Below, one piece after another: positions 55,662-64,000 of a stretch of 64,000 nt of DNA (within the stretch, counting starts at the first letter, position 1; every line of letters begins with the position of its first letter). Source of the DNA: Streptococcus oralis subsp. tigurinus AZ_3a. Its GTDB lineage: Bacteria > Bacillota > Bacilli > Lactobacillales > Streptococcaceae. The notes under the pieces were generated by a model. The model was not told the DNA's origin, made no database searches, and worked only from the letters and a program-made list of their open reading frames with translations. The translations under genes and the position numbers were made by a program. Location: the NCBI GenBank assembly GCA_000344275.1, contig AORU01000004.1, forward strand, positions 62,001-126,000, given 5' to 3'.

Positions 55662-58295
55662 TTATTTAGCCTCGTACCAGGTTGCCCCTTCATTTTCATC
55701 TGCGATAAGGGGAACACTGAGTTGGATGGCTTCTTCCATGGTTTGTTTCACCAGATCTTTGACGGCTGCTAGTTCTGATTTCGGAACTTCAAGTACGATT
55801 TCATCATGAACTTGCAACAGCATCTTGGTCTGATAACCGCCCGCTACTAAAGCCTTGTCTAGCTGAATCATAGCAATCTTGAGGATATCTGCTGCTGAAC
55901 CCTGGATAGGAGAATTGATGGCAGTCCGCTCTGCAAAACCACGAATGTTGAAGTTACGCGAATTGATATCTGGCAACTCACGACGACGCTTGAAGAGAGT
56001 TTCTACATAGCCCTTATCACGCGCCTCACGCACCACTTCATCCATGTAGTTTTTAATACCTGGGAAGCGTTCAAAGTAAGTGTCAATGTAGGCTTTTGCT
56101 TCCTTACGGCTGATGCCCAGATTATTAGACAAACCAAAGTCTGAAATCCCGTAAACCACTCCAAAGTTTACCGCCTTGGCATTACGACGGTCGTTTGGAG
56201 TCACATCTTCAGGACGTTCAATTCCAAAAACCCGCATGGCCGTCGAGGTATGGATATCTGCTCCCTCTTGAAAGGCCTTAATCAAGTGCTCATCTTTAGA
56301 GATATGTGCCAAGACACGCAACTCAATCTGCGAATAGTCGGAGCTGAGAAGGACACTATCCTCCCACTCAGGGACAAAAGCCTTACGAATGAGACGGCCT
56401 TGTTCCAAACGAACAGGGATATTTTGCAAGTTTGGATCTACACTAGACAGACGTCCGGTCTGAGTCAAGTCCTGTACATAGCGCGTATGAATCTTGCCAT
56501 CATCCAAAATCCAATCCTGCAAGCCAACCACGTAAGTGGATTGAATCTTAGCAATCTGACGGTAGTCGAGGATTTTTTTAACAATCGGAGCAATAGGAGC
56601 TAGACGCTCTAGCACATCCACGGCCGTCGAGTAACCTGTCTTGGTTTTCTTAGTGTATTCTAGAGGAAGGCCGAGCTTTTCAAAGAGAAGCACACCCAAC
56701 TGCTTAGGAGAATTGATATTAAACTCCTCACCAGCCAGTTCGTAAATCTCTTGAGTAAGTTTTTCAATAACAAGCTCATTTTCAGCCTGCATCTCAAGCA
56801 GGGTTTCTTTTTCGACCTTGATCCCAGCGATTTCCATCTTAGCAAGGACAAAAGCCAGAGGTTGCTCCATGTCATAGAGAAGATCTAACTGTCCATGTTC
56901 ACTGAGTTTTTCAAGTAAAACCGGCTCTGTTTCAACCAATACAGCAACCTTGCGAGCCAAATGCTCCAAGAATTTCTCTCTCTCAGGGATAGCTTTCTTG
57001 ACCCCCTTACCGTAGAAAGTCTCATCATCAGCCAGATAAGTCTGGCCATAGAGATTCGCAATAGTTGAGATTTCATTGTTCTCGACTGTTGAGAGTAAGT
57101 ATTTTGCCAAACGACTGTCAAAAGCAGGAGTCTGCAGATTCAAACCCAAGCGATTTAAAAGAACCTTCGCTTTCTTAAAGTCATACACTTTCAGAGGTGT
57201 TTTTTCTAAAAATTCCTTGAAAAACGGCTCCTGCAAGAGCTCAAGTTTGTCTGTGGCGTAAAGTTTATCCCCGTAGGACCAGGCAAAACCAACCAAGTCA
57301 TCTGTATGGTAGTTCTCACCAAAGAGTTCAAAGTGGAAGATAGAGCCTGCGCTCAGCATGTCTTGACTGACGTGGTCAACGATAGTGAAATCTAAACTTT
57401 CAGGCATATCCGTTGATGACACATTTAAAGCTTGTTTGAGCTGTTTGAAGCCCATCTCATCGTAGAATTTCCCAAGATTTTCCACATCTGGGCCATTATA
57501 GACCAAATCATCTAGTCCAATCTCAATCGGTGCCTGAGTCTCAATGGTCGCTAGTGTTTTCGATAAAAAGGCCTGTTCCTTGTCATTGATGAGATTTTCC
57601 TTCATCTTAGAAGCCTTCATCCCATCGATATTTTCATAAATACCCTCAAGCGAACCATGCTCCAGCAAGAGTTTGATACCCGTCTTTTCACCAATCTTAG
57701 TAACACCAGGGATATTATCAGACTTATCCCCCATAAGAGCCTTAAGATCAATGAACTGAGCTGGTGTGAGGCCCATCTTTTCCATGAGGTAATCTGGTGT
57801 AAAGGCCTCAAACTCAGCCACACCTTTCTTGGAAATCTCTACCACCGTATGCTCATCCGTCAACTGGATCAAATCCTTATCTCCGCTAACGATTGTCACA
57901 TCAAAAGAATCCTTCTCAGCCAAACGGCCTAGAGTTCCGATGATATCATCGGCTTCATACTGGGGCAGTTCATAATGGCGAATTCCAAGATGATTTAACA
58001 ACTCACGAATGAAGGGAAATTGCTCACGAAACTCATCTGGAGTTTTAGCACGGCCACCCTTGTAGTCTGCATACATCTCTGTTCTAAAAGTCGTCTTACC
58101 AGCATCAAAAGCTACCAAAACATGGCTGGGTTCAACTCGCTCCAAAACATGATTCAACATGAGTTGAAAGCCATAGATTGCATTGGTATGAAGGCCATTA
58201 GCATTTTTAAAACGATCCAACTGCTGATAGAGCGCAAAAAAAGCTCGAAAAGCAACAGAAGATCCATCAATTAATAATAATTTTTTCTTGTCCAT
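55662..58295 (-). CDS. polA: DNA polymerase I
   Basis: From ATG 58295 the product has 877 residues, beginning MDKKKLLLIDGSSVAFRAFF. It has the 5'-nuclease domain (residues 1-290, KALMGDKSDNIPGV), a degenerate 3'-5' exonuclease domain lacking the acidic active-site pattern (about 310-465, FDSRLAKYLLS), and the polymerase domain (DYSQIELRVLAH, RRNAKAVNFGVVYGIS, QVHDEIVLEV). It replaces RNA primers and fills repair gaps. An upstream ATG (58331) is less likely. In pneumococci I remember polA on the other side of oriC, so its place here points to a rearrangement. Confidence 0.96.
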   Translation of the reverse strand: MDKKKLLLIDGSSVAFRAFFALYQQLDRFKNANGLHTNAIYGFQLMLNHVLERVEPSHVLVAFDAGKTTFRTEMYADYKGGRAKTPDEFREQFPFIRELLNHLGIRHYELPQYEADDIIGTLGRLAEKDSFDVTIVSGDKDLIQLTDEHTVVEISKKGVAEFEAFTPDYLMEKMGLTPAQFIDLKALMGDKSDNIPGVTKIGEKTGIKLLLEHGSLEGIYENIDGMKASKMKENLINDKEQAFLSKTLATIETQAPIEIGLDDLVYNGPDVENLGKFYDEMGFKQLKQALNVSSTDMPESLDFTIVDHVSQDMLSAGSIFHFELFGENYHTDDLVGFAWSYGDKLYATDKLELLQEPFFKEFLEKTPLKVYDFKKAKVLLNRLGLNLQTPAFDSRLAKYLLSTVENNEISTIANLYGQTYLADDETFYGKGVKKAIPEREKFLEHLARKVAVLVETEPVLLEKLSEHGQLDLLYDMEQPLAFVLAKMEIAGIKVEKETLLEMQAENELVIEKLTQEIYELAGEEFNINSPKQLGVLLFEKLGLPLEYTKKTKTGYSTAVDVLERLAPIAPIVKKILDYRQIAKIQSTYVVGLQDWILDDGKIHTRYVQDLTQTGRLSSVDPNLQNIPVRLEQGRLIRKAFVPEWEDSVLLSSDYSQIELRVLAHISKDEHLIKAFQEGADIHTSTAMRVFGIERPEDVTPNDRRNAKAVNFGVVYGISDFGLSNNLGISRKEAKAYIDTYFERFPGIKNYMDEVVREARDKGYVETLFKRRRELPDINSRNFNIRGFAERTAINSPIQGSAADILKIAMIQLDKALVAGGYQTKMLLQVHDEIVLEVPKSELAAVKDLVKQTMEEAIQLSVPLIADENEGATWYEAK

Positions 58296-58375
58296 ACACC
58301 CATTATAAAGGAAAGCAAGGAAAAATACCATCGGAAAGAGCTGAAAAACTTGGACTTATCCCTGTTTCACCATAA

Positions 58376-58410
58376 AAAAGAAAAGGACCATTCAAATCCT
58401 TTTCTTTTAT
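58376..58410 (-). terminator. Terminator of the LPXTG repeat protein gene
   Basis: AAAGAAAAGGA and TCCTTTTCTTT pair around CCATTCAAA, with U-rich ends on the minus strand. Confidence 0.82.
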
Positions 58411-58424
58411 TGATTTCATGCGAT

Positions 58425-60410
58425 TTATTTATTCAATTTTCTCTTTGCAAATGGTAGCAAACCAAGAAGGAGACCAACAAATCCTAGCGATGCGACTGCT
58501 GAAGCATCTTTGCTTCCTGTATTTGGAAGGAGTTGTTCATCCGTTGCTGCAGGCGCTTTGTAAGTACGATCTTGTTCTGTTCCAAGAGTAGGGTTTGTAG
58601 CCAAAGGAGCTACACTGCCAGTGTATTCTGGAACTTCATTTACTGCAGGTTCAATCTTTTCAGCATAGGCTGGAATAGTGGCCACTGCCGGAGCACCACT
58701 TTCTGCATAAGGCAGAGCATTATTTACTACTGGGGTACCACTTTCTCCGTAAACTGGAACATTTGCTACGGCTGGGGCGCCACTTTCTGCATAAGGCAGA
58801 GTGTTGTTTACTATTGGTGTACCGCTTTCTCCGTAAGCTGGAACATTCGCTACGACTGGAGCGCCACTTTCTGCATAAGGCAGAGCATTGTTTACTATTG
58901 GGGCACCGCTTTCTCCGTAAGCTGGAACGTTCGCTACGACTGGAGCGCCACTTTCTGCATAGGCTGGGAGTTCATTTACAGCAGCTTCTACCGCATTTAC
59001 ACCTTTGTTGTATTCTGGCAACTCTGCAGTTGCAGCTTCTACTGCGTTCACCCCACCTTTAAAGTCTTCAATTTCAAGAACAGCTGACATGACACTACTT
59101 AGAGTCTTAATAGCATCCTCATAGTCTGCTAAAGCTTGTTGCAAGTCTTTTACTTGACTATTCTTGTCATCAGAAACTTGCAAACTTGATAATTGCACTT
59201 TAATCTTAGCAACTTGCTCTTCTAATTTACTTAGCTCAAGTTTTTTCGCATTACTATTTTCTTCTGCTGCTTCCTTGTCTGCTGCAGCGAGTTTAGCTTG
59301 GTCTTGGCTTGAGAAATCTTCTTGACTCAGCGCTTCGGCCGGTGTCACCTGATCGCTGTCTTCTGCCAAGAAATCATCTAACAAGTCTGAGGCTTCGATA
59401 TCTCCATCTTCGATAGCTTTCAAAATGCCGTCCTTGCCAATCACTTCTTTAGCTGCCTTAATCGCCGCTTCCTTATCAGTGATAGTGGCATCCTTGTTGA
59501 TGTCGTCGATTGTCTCTTTTTCAATTTTTTCTAAGGTAGCGATTAAATCTGAGCGAACTTTTGCTGCATCAACCTGAGCCTCTTTATCAGCTTCGTCTAA
59601 CTTAGCTTGGTCCTCATCTGTGAATTCTGATACAGGTTCAGCTACTGTTTTGTGCTCGCTCGTATCTGCTGGCCAGTCTACAATAACATCACCAATCTCC
59701 AAATCCTCATCTGCGATAGCCTTCAAAAGATCTTCTTTACCAATCTCTTCTTTGGCTTCTTTGATAGCCGCTTCTTTATCGGTTATTGAAGCGTCTTTTT
59801 TAATATCTTCAATTACAGCATTTTCAAGAGATTCTAGGGCTTGAACCAGAGCATCCGTCGCTTGAGACACTTGTTCTTTGGCATCTTTTTCAGCCTGGTC
59901 TAGTAGAGCCTTCTCCTCAGTAGATAATTTTTTATTAGTTTGAACTTCAGGACCTGTTACCACTGCCTTATCTTCTGCACCTTCTGGTAATTCAGCGATG
60001 ATATTGTCTAAGCTGAGCTCTCCAGACTCAAGAGTATCTGAAATATACATCTTACCGATATATTCCTTCACAGCTTCAGCTGCATCCTCTTTGTCCTCAA
60101 TCGCTTCCTTATCCTCAATATCACTGATAGCCTGTTCCTCAAGTTCATCCAAAGCCTTCATCAACTCTTCTTTGGTCATCTTAGCTGGATTTGTCGTATC
60201 AGAATTAGCTGGACTAGCGTTTTCTGATCCCTTTTCAGTGTGAGCAACGCTCTCCCCTTCTGTTCCAGCTTGTGGTTGTACAGGAGCAACTGCCTGCTCT
60301 TCTACTTTCCCTTCATCTGCCTTAACTACTGAAGGCTGTGAAACGAGTACACTAGCACCCAATACAGCTGCACTTGCTAAACTTGTTAAAATAACTTTCT
60401 TCTTGTCCAT
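58425..60410 (-). CDS. LPXTG surface protein with two kinds of repeats
   Basis: The 661-residue protein has a signal peptide (MDKKKVILTSLASAAVLG), four acidic helical repeats of about 75-80 residues (roughly 65-380; each has ITDKEAAIK(E/A)AKE-type and IGK-ILKAI-type blocks), a coiled coil (about 385-450), a Pro/Ala/Gly-rich section with YAESGAPVVANVPAYGESG-type 28-residue units (about 480-610), and LPNTG plus membrane segment and KRKLNK tail. I recognise no binding domain. It resembles adhesin stalks that lift a small head; the ligand is unknown. Transcribed alone. Confidence 0.88.
   Translation of the reverse strand: MDKKKVILTSLASAAVLGASVLVSQPSVVKADEGKVEEQAVAPVQPQAGTEGESVAHTEKGSENASPANSDTTNPAKMTKEELMKALDELEEQAISDIEDKEAIEDKEDAAEAVKEYIGKMYISDTLESGELSLDNIIAELPEGAEDKAVVTGPEVQTNKKLSTEEKALLDQAEKDAKEQVSQATDALVQALESLENAVIEDIKKDASITDKEAAIKEAKEEIGKEDLLKAIADEDLEIGDVIVDWPADTSEHKTVAEPVSEFTDEDQAKLDEADKEAQVDAAKVRSDLIATLEKIEKETIDDINKDATITDKEAAIKAAKEVIGKDGILKAIEDGDIEASDLLDDFLAEDSDQVTPAEALSQEDFSSQDQAKLAAADKEAAEENSNAKKLELSKLEEQVAKIKVQLSSLQVSDDKNSQVKDLQQALADYEDAIKTLSSVMSAVLEIEDFKGGVNAVEAATAELPEYNKGVNAVEAAVNELPAYAESGAPVVANVPAYGESGAPIVNNALPYAESGAPVVANVPAYGESGTPIVNNTLPYAESGAPAVANVPVYGESGTPVVNNALPYAESGAPAVATIPAYAEKIEPAVNEVPEYTGSVAPLATNPTLGTEQDRTYKAPAATDEQLLPNTGSKDASAVASLGFVGLLLGLLPFAKRKLNK
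58690..58975. repeat. 84-bp tandem repeat in the LPXTG protein gene
   Basis: TTTCTGCATAAGGCAGAG- and TTTCCGTAAGCTGGAAC-type units alternate about every 42 nt, giving three to four 84-bp periods that encode the ESGAPVVAN/ESG(A/T)PIVNN pairs. Strain-to-strain length variation is likely. Confidence 0.85.
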
Positions 60411-60526
60411 TAGACAAAGCCACTTTTATAGTTTTTAATGTTATTATATTATACTATTCAAAGGACGTCAACTAATTCGATATCCATTTTAAAATTTTAT
60501 GACCAAGAAGAAAGCCTGTATGATGT
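60411..60526. other. Intergenic region before the LPXTG gene
   Basis: Short AT-rich gap of about 115 nt with TATTATATTATACT (60441-60454) that probably holds the leftward promoter. No clear terminator for the cbpD-like gene was found. Confidence 0.4.
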
Positions 60527-61648
60527 TTAAGAAATACTTCCTATTCTTACCCCATCACTGTCGAGTTTGTAGCCATCAACTACTCTATTAACAGCTAAGG
60601 CCCCCGAAGAATCAACATAGTAATGTTTGCCCGAGACTTGGAACCATTGGCTAGCTTTCATCCGACCAGATTCCTCTAAGTAATACCAAGTTCCCTTGTC
60701 TTTAAGCCATCCCGTCTGCATCTCACCCGAAGCCTTTAGATAATACCAGTGAAAGCCATCCTTAATCCAGCCAGTTGACATGGCCCCATTTTCTTTTAAA
60801 TGATACCAATTGCCGTTAACTTTTTTCCATCCTGTCGCTAGCTTACCATTCTCTCGGTAATACCAACTCCCTCCTTCTTTTTTCCAGCCTTTCTCTGTAT
60901 TGCTTAACTCTGCATACTGCACATATCTTCTAGCACCACTGTAGGATAGATAACCGAGCCACTTATAACCATCCTTTTCAATAACCTGGTCATAGCTTAC
61001 ACTCTCACCAGCATAATAGTAGTCAATAACCTGTCCTGTACTTGACGGTTGGTCCATAATAGGAGATTTCCCCGTGAATACTATTGTCCCACTAGACGGA
61101 AGCTCTGAGCTACGAGCATTCTCACCCGCACTATGGTTAGCAGATAAATCCCTAAAATGAATAAAACCTGTCATCGAACTAGCCTTGACTTTTCGACGGT
61201 TATACTTTTCTCGAACACCATAGTTATACTCTTCGATTTCAATCATATCCCCTGATACATTTGATACCCAGGCCACGTGCCCATAATAACCTTCTGTCGA
61301 CCAAGCAATAGCCCCAACTTCTGGTTTAGTATCCACACTGTAGCCTTCTCGCCTTGCACGATGTCCCCATTCATTTGCATTTCCGTAGGCAGGAGGAATA
61401 TCAAAGCCATTTACACTACTCAAACGAAAGGCCGCAAAAGAGGTACACTGGCGAGAATACATCCGCCACTGATCGATTTCAACACTACCATTTTTGTAGT
61501 GAAGCGGATAGTCATCTCCACGCGCTACACTATCGGCTTGAACCGATTCTCCACCAAACAAAAAGGTACTTGTAACAAACAAAGCAGCCAGCCCTACACT
61601 CAACTGAGTACATCTACTCTTCTTAACTCCTGATTTTAAAAACGTCAT
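60527..61648 (-). CDS. cbpD: CbpD-like choline-binding murein hydrolase
   Basis: The 373-residue protein has a signal peptide, a CHAP domain (about 40-170; catalytic Cys in YSRQCTSFAAFR, His in YYGHVAWVS), one SH3-type domain (about 185-250) and about five choline-binding repeats (GWKKVNGNWYHLKENGAMST and so on). CbpD is released by competent streptococci to lyse siblings (fratricide) and free DNA. Pneumococcal CbpD, as I recall, has two SH3 domains and is longer, so this is a short form. A ComX-like box precedes it. Confidence 0.9.
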   Translation of the reverse strand: MTFLKSGVKKSRCTQLSVGLAALFVTSTFLFGGESVQADSVARGDDYPLHYKNGSVEIDQWRMYSRQCTSFAAFRLSSVNGFDIPPAYGNANEWGHRARREGYSVDTKPEVGAIAWSTEGYYGHVAWVSNVSGDMIEIEEYNYGVREKYNRRKVKASSMTGFIHFRDLSANHSAGENARSSELPSSGTIVFTGKSPIMDQPSSTGQVIDYYYAGESVSYDQVIEKDGYKWLGYLSYSGARRYVQYAELSNTEKGWKKEGGSWYYRENGKLATGWKKVNGNWYHLKENGAMSTGWIKDGFHWYYLKASGEMQTGWLKDKGTWYYLEESGRMKASQWFQVSGKHYYVDSSGALAVNRVVDGYKLDSDGVRIGSIS

Positions 61649-61695
61649 TCATTCTCCTTAATAATATAAATTTCCGAGGTTACCCTCGTTTATAC

Positions 61696-61703
61696 TATTC
61701 GGG
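61696..61703 (-). promoter_or_regulatory. ComX (cin-box) promoter candidate of cbpD
   Basis: On the minus strand CCCGAATA matches the cin-box TNCGAATA in 7 of 8 positions and is preceded by a T-rich run, as in late competence promoters. A small CGAGG/CCTCG hairpin lies in the leader. Confidence 0.6.
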
Positions 61704-61711
61704 AGAAAAAG

Positions 61712-61734
61712 AAAAAAGTGAGCAAAGCTCACTT
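61712..61734 (-). terminator. veg terminator
   Basis: AAGTGAGC (61716-61723), AAA, GCTCACTT (61727-61734), with A-run to the left. It ends the dnaB-veg unit right before the cbpD promoter. Confidence 0.8.
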
Positions 61735-61738
61735 CATT

Positions 61739-62014
61739 TTATGATTCTTGGTCTAGATAGCGAATCAAGTTCTTTTCTGTCAAGATATCTGAGTAGGTGA
61801 AGGATTCAACATAGACATTGGCTTGTTTGTCTCCTTCAACATCCCCAAATTCAACGATAAATAGAGAAGGATAAACCTCAATTAGCTTACCCAATCTATT
61901 TTTTTGGCGCTTACGGCCATTCTCCAAAGTCATTTCAACGACTTGTCCCTCATGTGCCTTGATCTCTTCTTTGATTTTTTTCATCTTGGCTACATCTGTA
62001 AATGCATCTGACAT
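61739..62014 (-). CDS. veg: Veg family protein
   Basis: The 91-residue protein (MSDAFTDVAKMKKIKEEIKAHEGQ...GRKRQKNRLGKLIEVYPSLF) is the Veg family found in low-GC Gram-positives, with a small beta-barrel-like core. In Bacillus it influences biofilm formation; its biochemical role is not settled. It starts 2 nt after dnaB's stop, so it is cotranscribed. Confidence 0.9.
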   Translation of the reverse strand: MSDAFTDVAKMKKIKEEIKAHEGQVVEMTLENGRKRQKNRLGKLIEVYPSLFIVEFGDVEGDKQANVYVESFTYSDILTEKNLIRYLDQES

Positions 62015-62015
62015 C

Positions 62016-63368
62016 TTATGCCTCCCTCTTTGAGATACTTGAAAATTTATTGTATTCTTTTTGGAAAATCAATTCCACCGTTCCACGAGCTCCACTACGG
62101 TTTTTCTCGATGATAACCTCAACCTTGTTATTTGGAATTCCTTCCTCTTCTTCACCCGCGCGATCGTAGTAGTCGTCACGGTATAGAAAGGCTACGATAT
62201 CTGCATCCTGCTCGATTGAACCCGATTCACGAATATCAGACAAGACTGGTCTCTTATCCTGACGCTGTTCCACTCCACGAGATAACTGACTAAGAGCAAT
62301 GACTGGAACCTTTAGCTCTTTAGCTAGAATTTTCAACTGACGAGAAATTTCAGAAACTTCTTGTTGACGGTTCTCACGACCAGTACCTGTGATAAGCTGT
62401 AGGTAGTCGATCAAAATCAAGCCTAGATTGCCTGTTTCTTGAGCCAGTTTACGTGAACGCGAACGAATTTCCGTGATCCGAATCCCTGGCGTATCATCGA
62501 TATAGATACTCGCGTTGGCTAGGTTCCCTTGAGCAATGGTATACTTTTGCCACTCCTCATCAGTCAATTGACCTGTACGGATAGAATGGGATTCCACCAA
62601 GCCTTCGGCCGCCAACATACGGTCTACTAGACTTTCCGCACCCATTTCTAGCGAAAAGATAGCAACCGTCTTGTCCAACTTAGTCCCAATGTTCTGAGCA
62701 ATGTTCAAAGCAAAGGCCGTCTTACCAACTGCTGGTCGCGCCGCTAGAATAATTAATTCCTCCTCATGGAGACCTGTCGTCATATGGTCCAAATCACGGT
62801 AGCCCGTTGCAATACCAGTGATATCCGTTGTTTGTTGTGACCGAACTTCTAGGTTCCCAAAGTTGATATTTAAAATATCACGGATGTTCTTGAACCCACT
62901 ACGATTGGCGTTTTCGCTAACATCAATAAGCCCCTTTTCAGCTTGAGCGATGATTTCATCTGCAGGCTTAGAAGCTTCATAGGCTTGGTTGACAGACTCT
63001 GTCAACTTGGAAATCAAGCGACGTAGCATAGCCTTTTCAGCTACAATTTTAGCATAATATTCCGCATTAGCTGAAGTTGGTACAGAGTTAACAATTTCAA
63101 CAAGATAGGACAAGCCACCAATATTTTGGAGATCGCCTTGGCTATCCAAAATCGTCCGAACTGTAGTCGCATCAATTGCTTCCCCACGATCCGACAAATC
63201 TACCATCGCTTGGAAAATCAACCGATGAGCATACTTAAAGAAGTCACGAGAATCAATGTATTCTCGGACAAAAACGAGCTTACTCTCATCTATAAAAATA
63301 GCCCCCAAAACAGATTGTTCTGCCAAAATATCCTGAGGTTGAACTCGCAGTTCCTCTACTTCTGCCAT
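62016..63368 (-). CDS. dnaB: Replicative DNA helicase
   Basis: The 450-residue DnaB-type helicase (called DnaC in Bacillus) has an N-terminal domain, Walker A ARPAVGKTAFAL, Walker B LILIDYLQLI, and the RecA-like motif RSGARGTVELIF near the C-terminus. It unwinds DNA at the replication fork. It follows rplI by 44 nt, a conserved linkage with gdpP. Confidence 0.96.
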   Translation of the reverse strand: MAEVEELRVQPQDILAEQSVLGAIFIDESKLVFVREYIDSRDFFKYAHRLIFQAMVDLSDRGEAIDATTVRTILDSQGDLQNIGGLSYLVEIVNSVPTSANAEYYAKIVAEKAMLRRLISKLTESVNQAYEASKPADEIIAQAEKGLIDVSENANRSGFKNIRDILNINFGNLEVRSQQTTDITGIATGYRDLDHMTTGLHEEELIILAARPAVGKTAFALNIAQNIGTKLDKTVAIFSLEMGAESLVDRMLAAEGLVESHSIRTGQLTDEEWQKYTIAQGNLANASIYIDDTPGIRITEIRSRSRKLAQETGNLGLILIDYLQLITGTGRENRQQEVSEISRQLKILAKELKVPVIALSQLSRGVEQRQDKRPVLSDIRESGSIEQDADIVAFLYRDDYYDRAGEEEEGIPNNKVEVIIEKNRSGARGTVELIFQKEYNKFSSISKREA

Positions 63369-63411
63369 CCGACTTTCCTTCCTTTTACAATCTTGTCAAC
63401 AAGTTGTAAAC

Positions 63412-63864
63412 TTAACCTTCTTTTACACGAAGATTGATTATACTTGTAACATCTTGATAGATCTTCACTGGTACATCAATCAAACCTACTGCTCGAATTG
63501 GTGCTTGCACTTGAATATTGCGTTTGTCAATCTTAATACCAAACTGCTTTTGCAATTCTTCTGCAATTTTCTTGTTAGTGATAGAGCCAAATGTACGGCC
63601 ATCTGGTCCAACCTTTTCAACAAACTCTACAACAGTTTCTTCTGCTTCTAGCTCGGCCTTGATGGCTTTTGCTTCAGCAATCATCTCTGCATGAGCCTTT
63701 TCTTCTGATTTTTGTTTTCCACGCAACTCACCCACTGCTTGAGCAGTCGCTTCCTTGGCCAAATTCTTTTTAATCAGGAAGTTTTGAGCGTAGCCAGTTG
63801 GTACTTCCTTAATTTCGCCTTTCTTCCCTTTTCCTTTAACATCTGCTAAAAAGATTACTTTCAT
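63412..63864 (-). CDS. rplI: Ribosomal protein bL9
   Basis: 150 residues, beginning [31 protein letters not shown], the bL9 signature. It binds 23S rRNA at the base of the L1 stalk. The ATG overlaps the stop of gdpP (ATGA). Confidence 0.97.
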   Translation of the reverse strand: MKVIFLADVKGKGKKGEIKEVPTGYAQNFLIKKNLAKEATAQAVGELRGKQKSEEKAHAEMIAEAKAIKAELEAEETVVEFVEKVGPDGRTFGSITNKKIAEELQKQFGIKIDKRNIQVQAPIRAVGLIDVPVKIYQDVTSIINLRVKEG

Positions 63865-64000
63865 TCTTCTTTCTCCTTTTCCTTTAGTTCTTCCAAGATT
63901 AGTTGAGTCAATTTTTCTCCTGCTTCCGACAAACTCATATCCTCAATTTGCGCGGCAGCTAGATTAAAGTGACCACCGCCACCCAACTCTTCCATAATGC
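63861..64000 (-). CDS. gdpP: GdpP cyclic-di-AMP phosphodiesterase, C-terminal end (runs off window)
   Basis: The last 46 residues, beginning [17 protein letters not shown], match the DHHA1 end of GdpP/Pde1 with its GGGGH motif. The enzyme hydrolyses cyclic di-AMP. It is translationally coupled to rplI. The rest lies outside the window. Confidence 0.88.
   Translation of the reverse strand, partial: IMEELGGGGHFNLAAAQIEDMSLSEAGEKLTQLILEELKEKEKEE

Overview
The window looks like a chromosome segment of a Mitis-group Streptococcus, close to S. mitis / S. pneumoniae. The evidence is the gene content and order (dltXABCD, adcRCBA, hslO-dus, the rr06/hk06-pspC locus, ctsR-clpC, thiXYZ, cbpD, dnaB-rplI-gdpP), a BOX repeat, choline-binding repeats, LPXTG and YSIRK surface-protein signals and AT-rich low-GC codon use. 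The segment is probably near oriC, because dnaB, rplI, gdpP, ctsR and clpC lie close to the origin in the relatives I remember. I saw no rRNA or tRNA gene, no intact insertion sequence and no CRISPR array.

Layout. (1) 1-9.8 kb: a host N-glycan foraging locus (GH20, ROK kinase, GH38, GH125, GH92, GH29) that strips and metabolises mannose-rich glycans and fucose. (2) 9.9-10.3 kb: an intergenic stretch with two near-palindromic pairs of DnaA-box-like sites. (3) 10.3-13.8 kb: adcRCBA zinc uptake. (4) 14-16 kb: a wall-anchored 5'-nucleotidase. (5) 16.1-20.6 kb: the dlt operon (D-alanylation of teichoic acids). (6) 20.8-24.1 kb: a glycerol facilitator remnant, then an AT-rich cassette holding an ABC exporter, a 27-codon ORF, an Rgg regulator and a divergent SHP pheromone gene. 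The two peptide-gene promoters share a GCA-ATATGGGAA box placed exactly 27 nt before the -10 element. (7) 24.3-31 kb: hslO, dus, a DUF1275 membrane protein, lipoprotein, small membrane protein and the NAD-salvage set nrtR-like/pnuC/nadR. (8) 31-40.4 kb: an LPXTG-type PspC-like adhesin, a methyltransferase-like membrane protein, the hk06/rr06 two-component system, clpC and ctsR.

(9) 40.54-52.46 kb: an 11.9-kb integrated element between ctsR and thiZ, bounded by a 23-bp direct repeat with one mismatch. It has a tyrosine integrase, a divergent CI/Cro-type switch, a Rha-type protein, replication genes (replisome organiser, DnaC-type loader), an HK97-like capsid gene with a coiled-coil partner and a DUF722/ArpU-like regulator. 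There is no terminase, portal, tail or lysis gene, so it resembles a phage-inducible chromosomal island rather than a prophage. Its cargo includes an AbiF-type HEPN protein directly behind a small structured RNA that has a consensus promoter, and an unknown 367-aa protein with an R-X4-H motif next to attL.

(10) 52.6-55.6 kb: a TPP-riboswitch-controlled thiamine-precursor transporter. (11) 55.7-64 kb: polA, a repeat-rich LPXTG protein, a CbpD-like choline-binding murein hydrolase with a ComX-like promoter, veg, dnaB, rplI and the 3' end of gdpP. The best candidates for new biology are the SHP/Rgg/small-ORF/ABC cassette and the chromosomal island with its RNA-AbiF and R-X4-H cargo.
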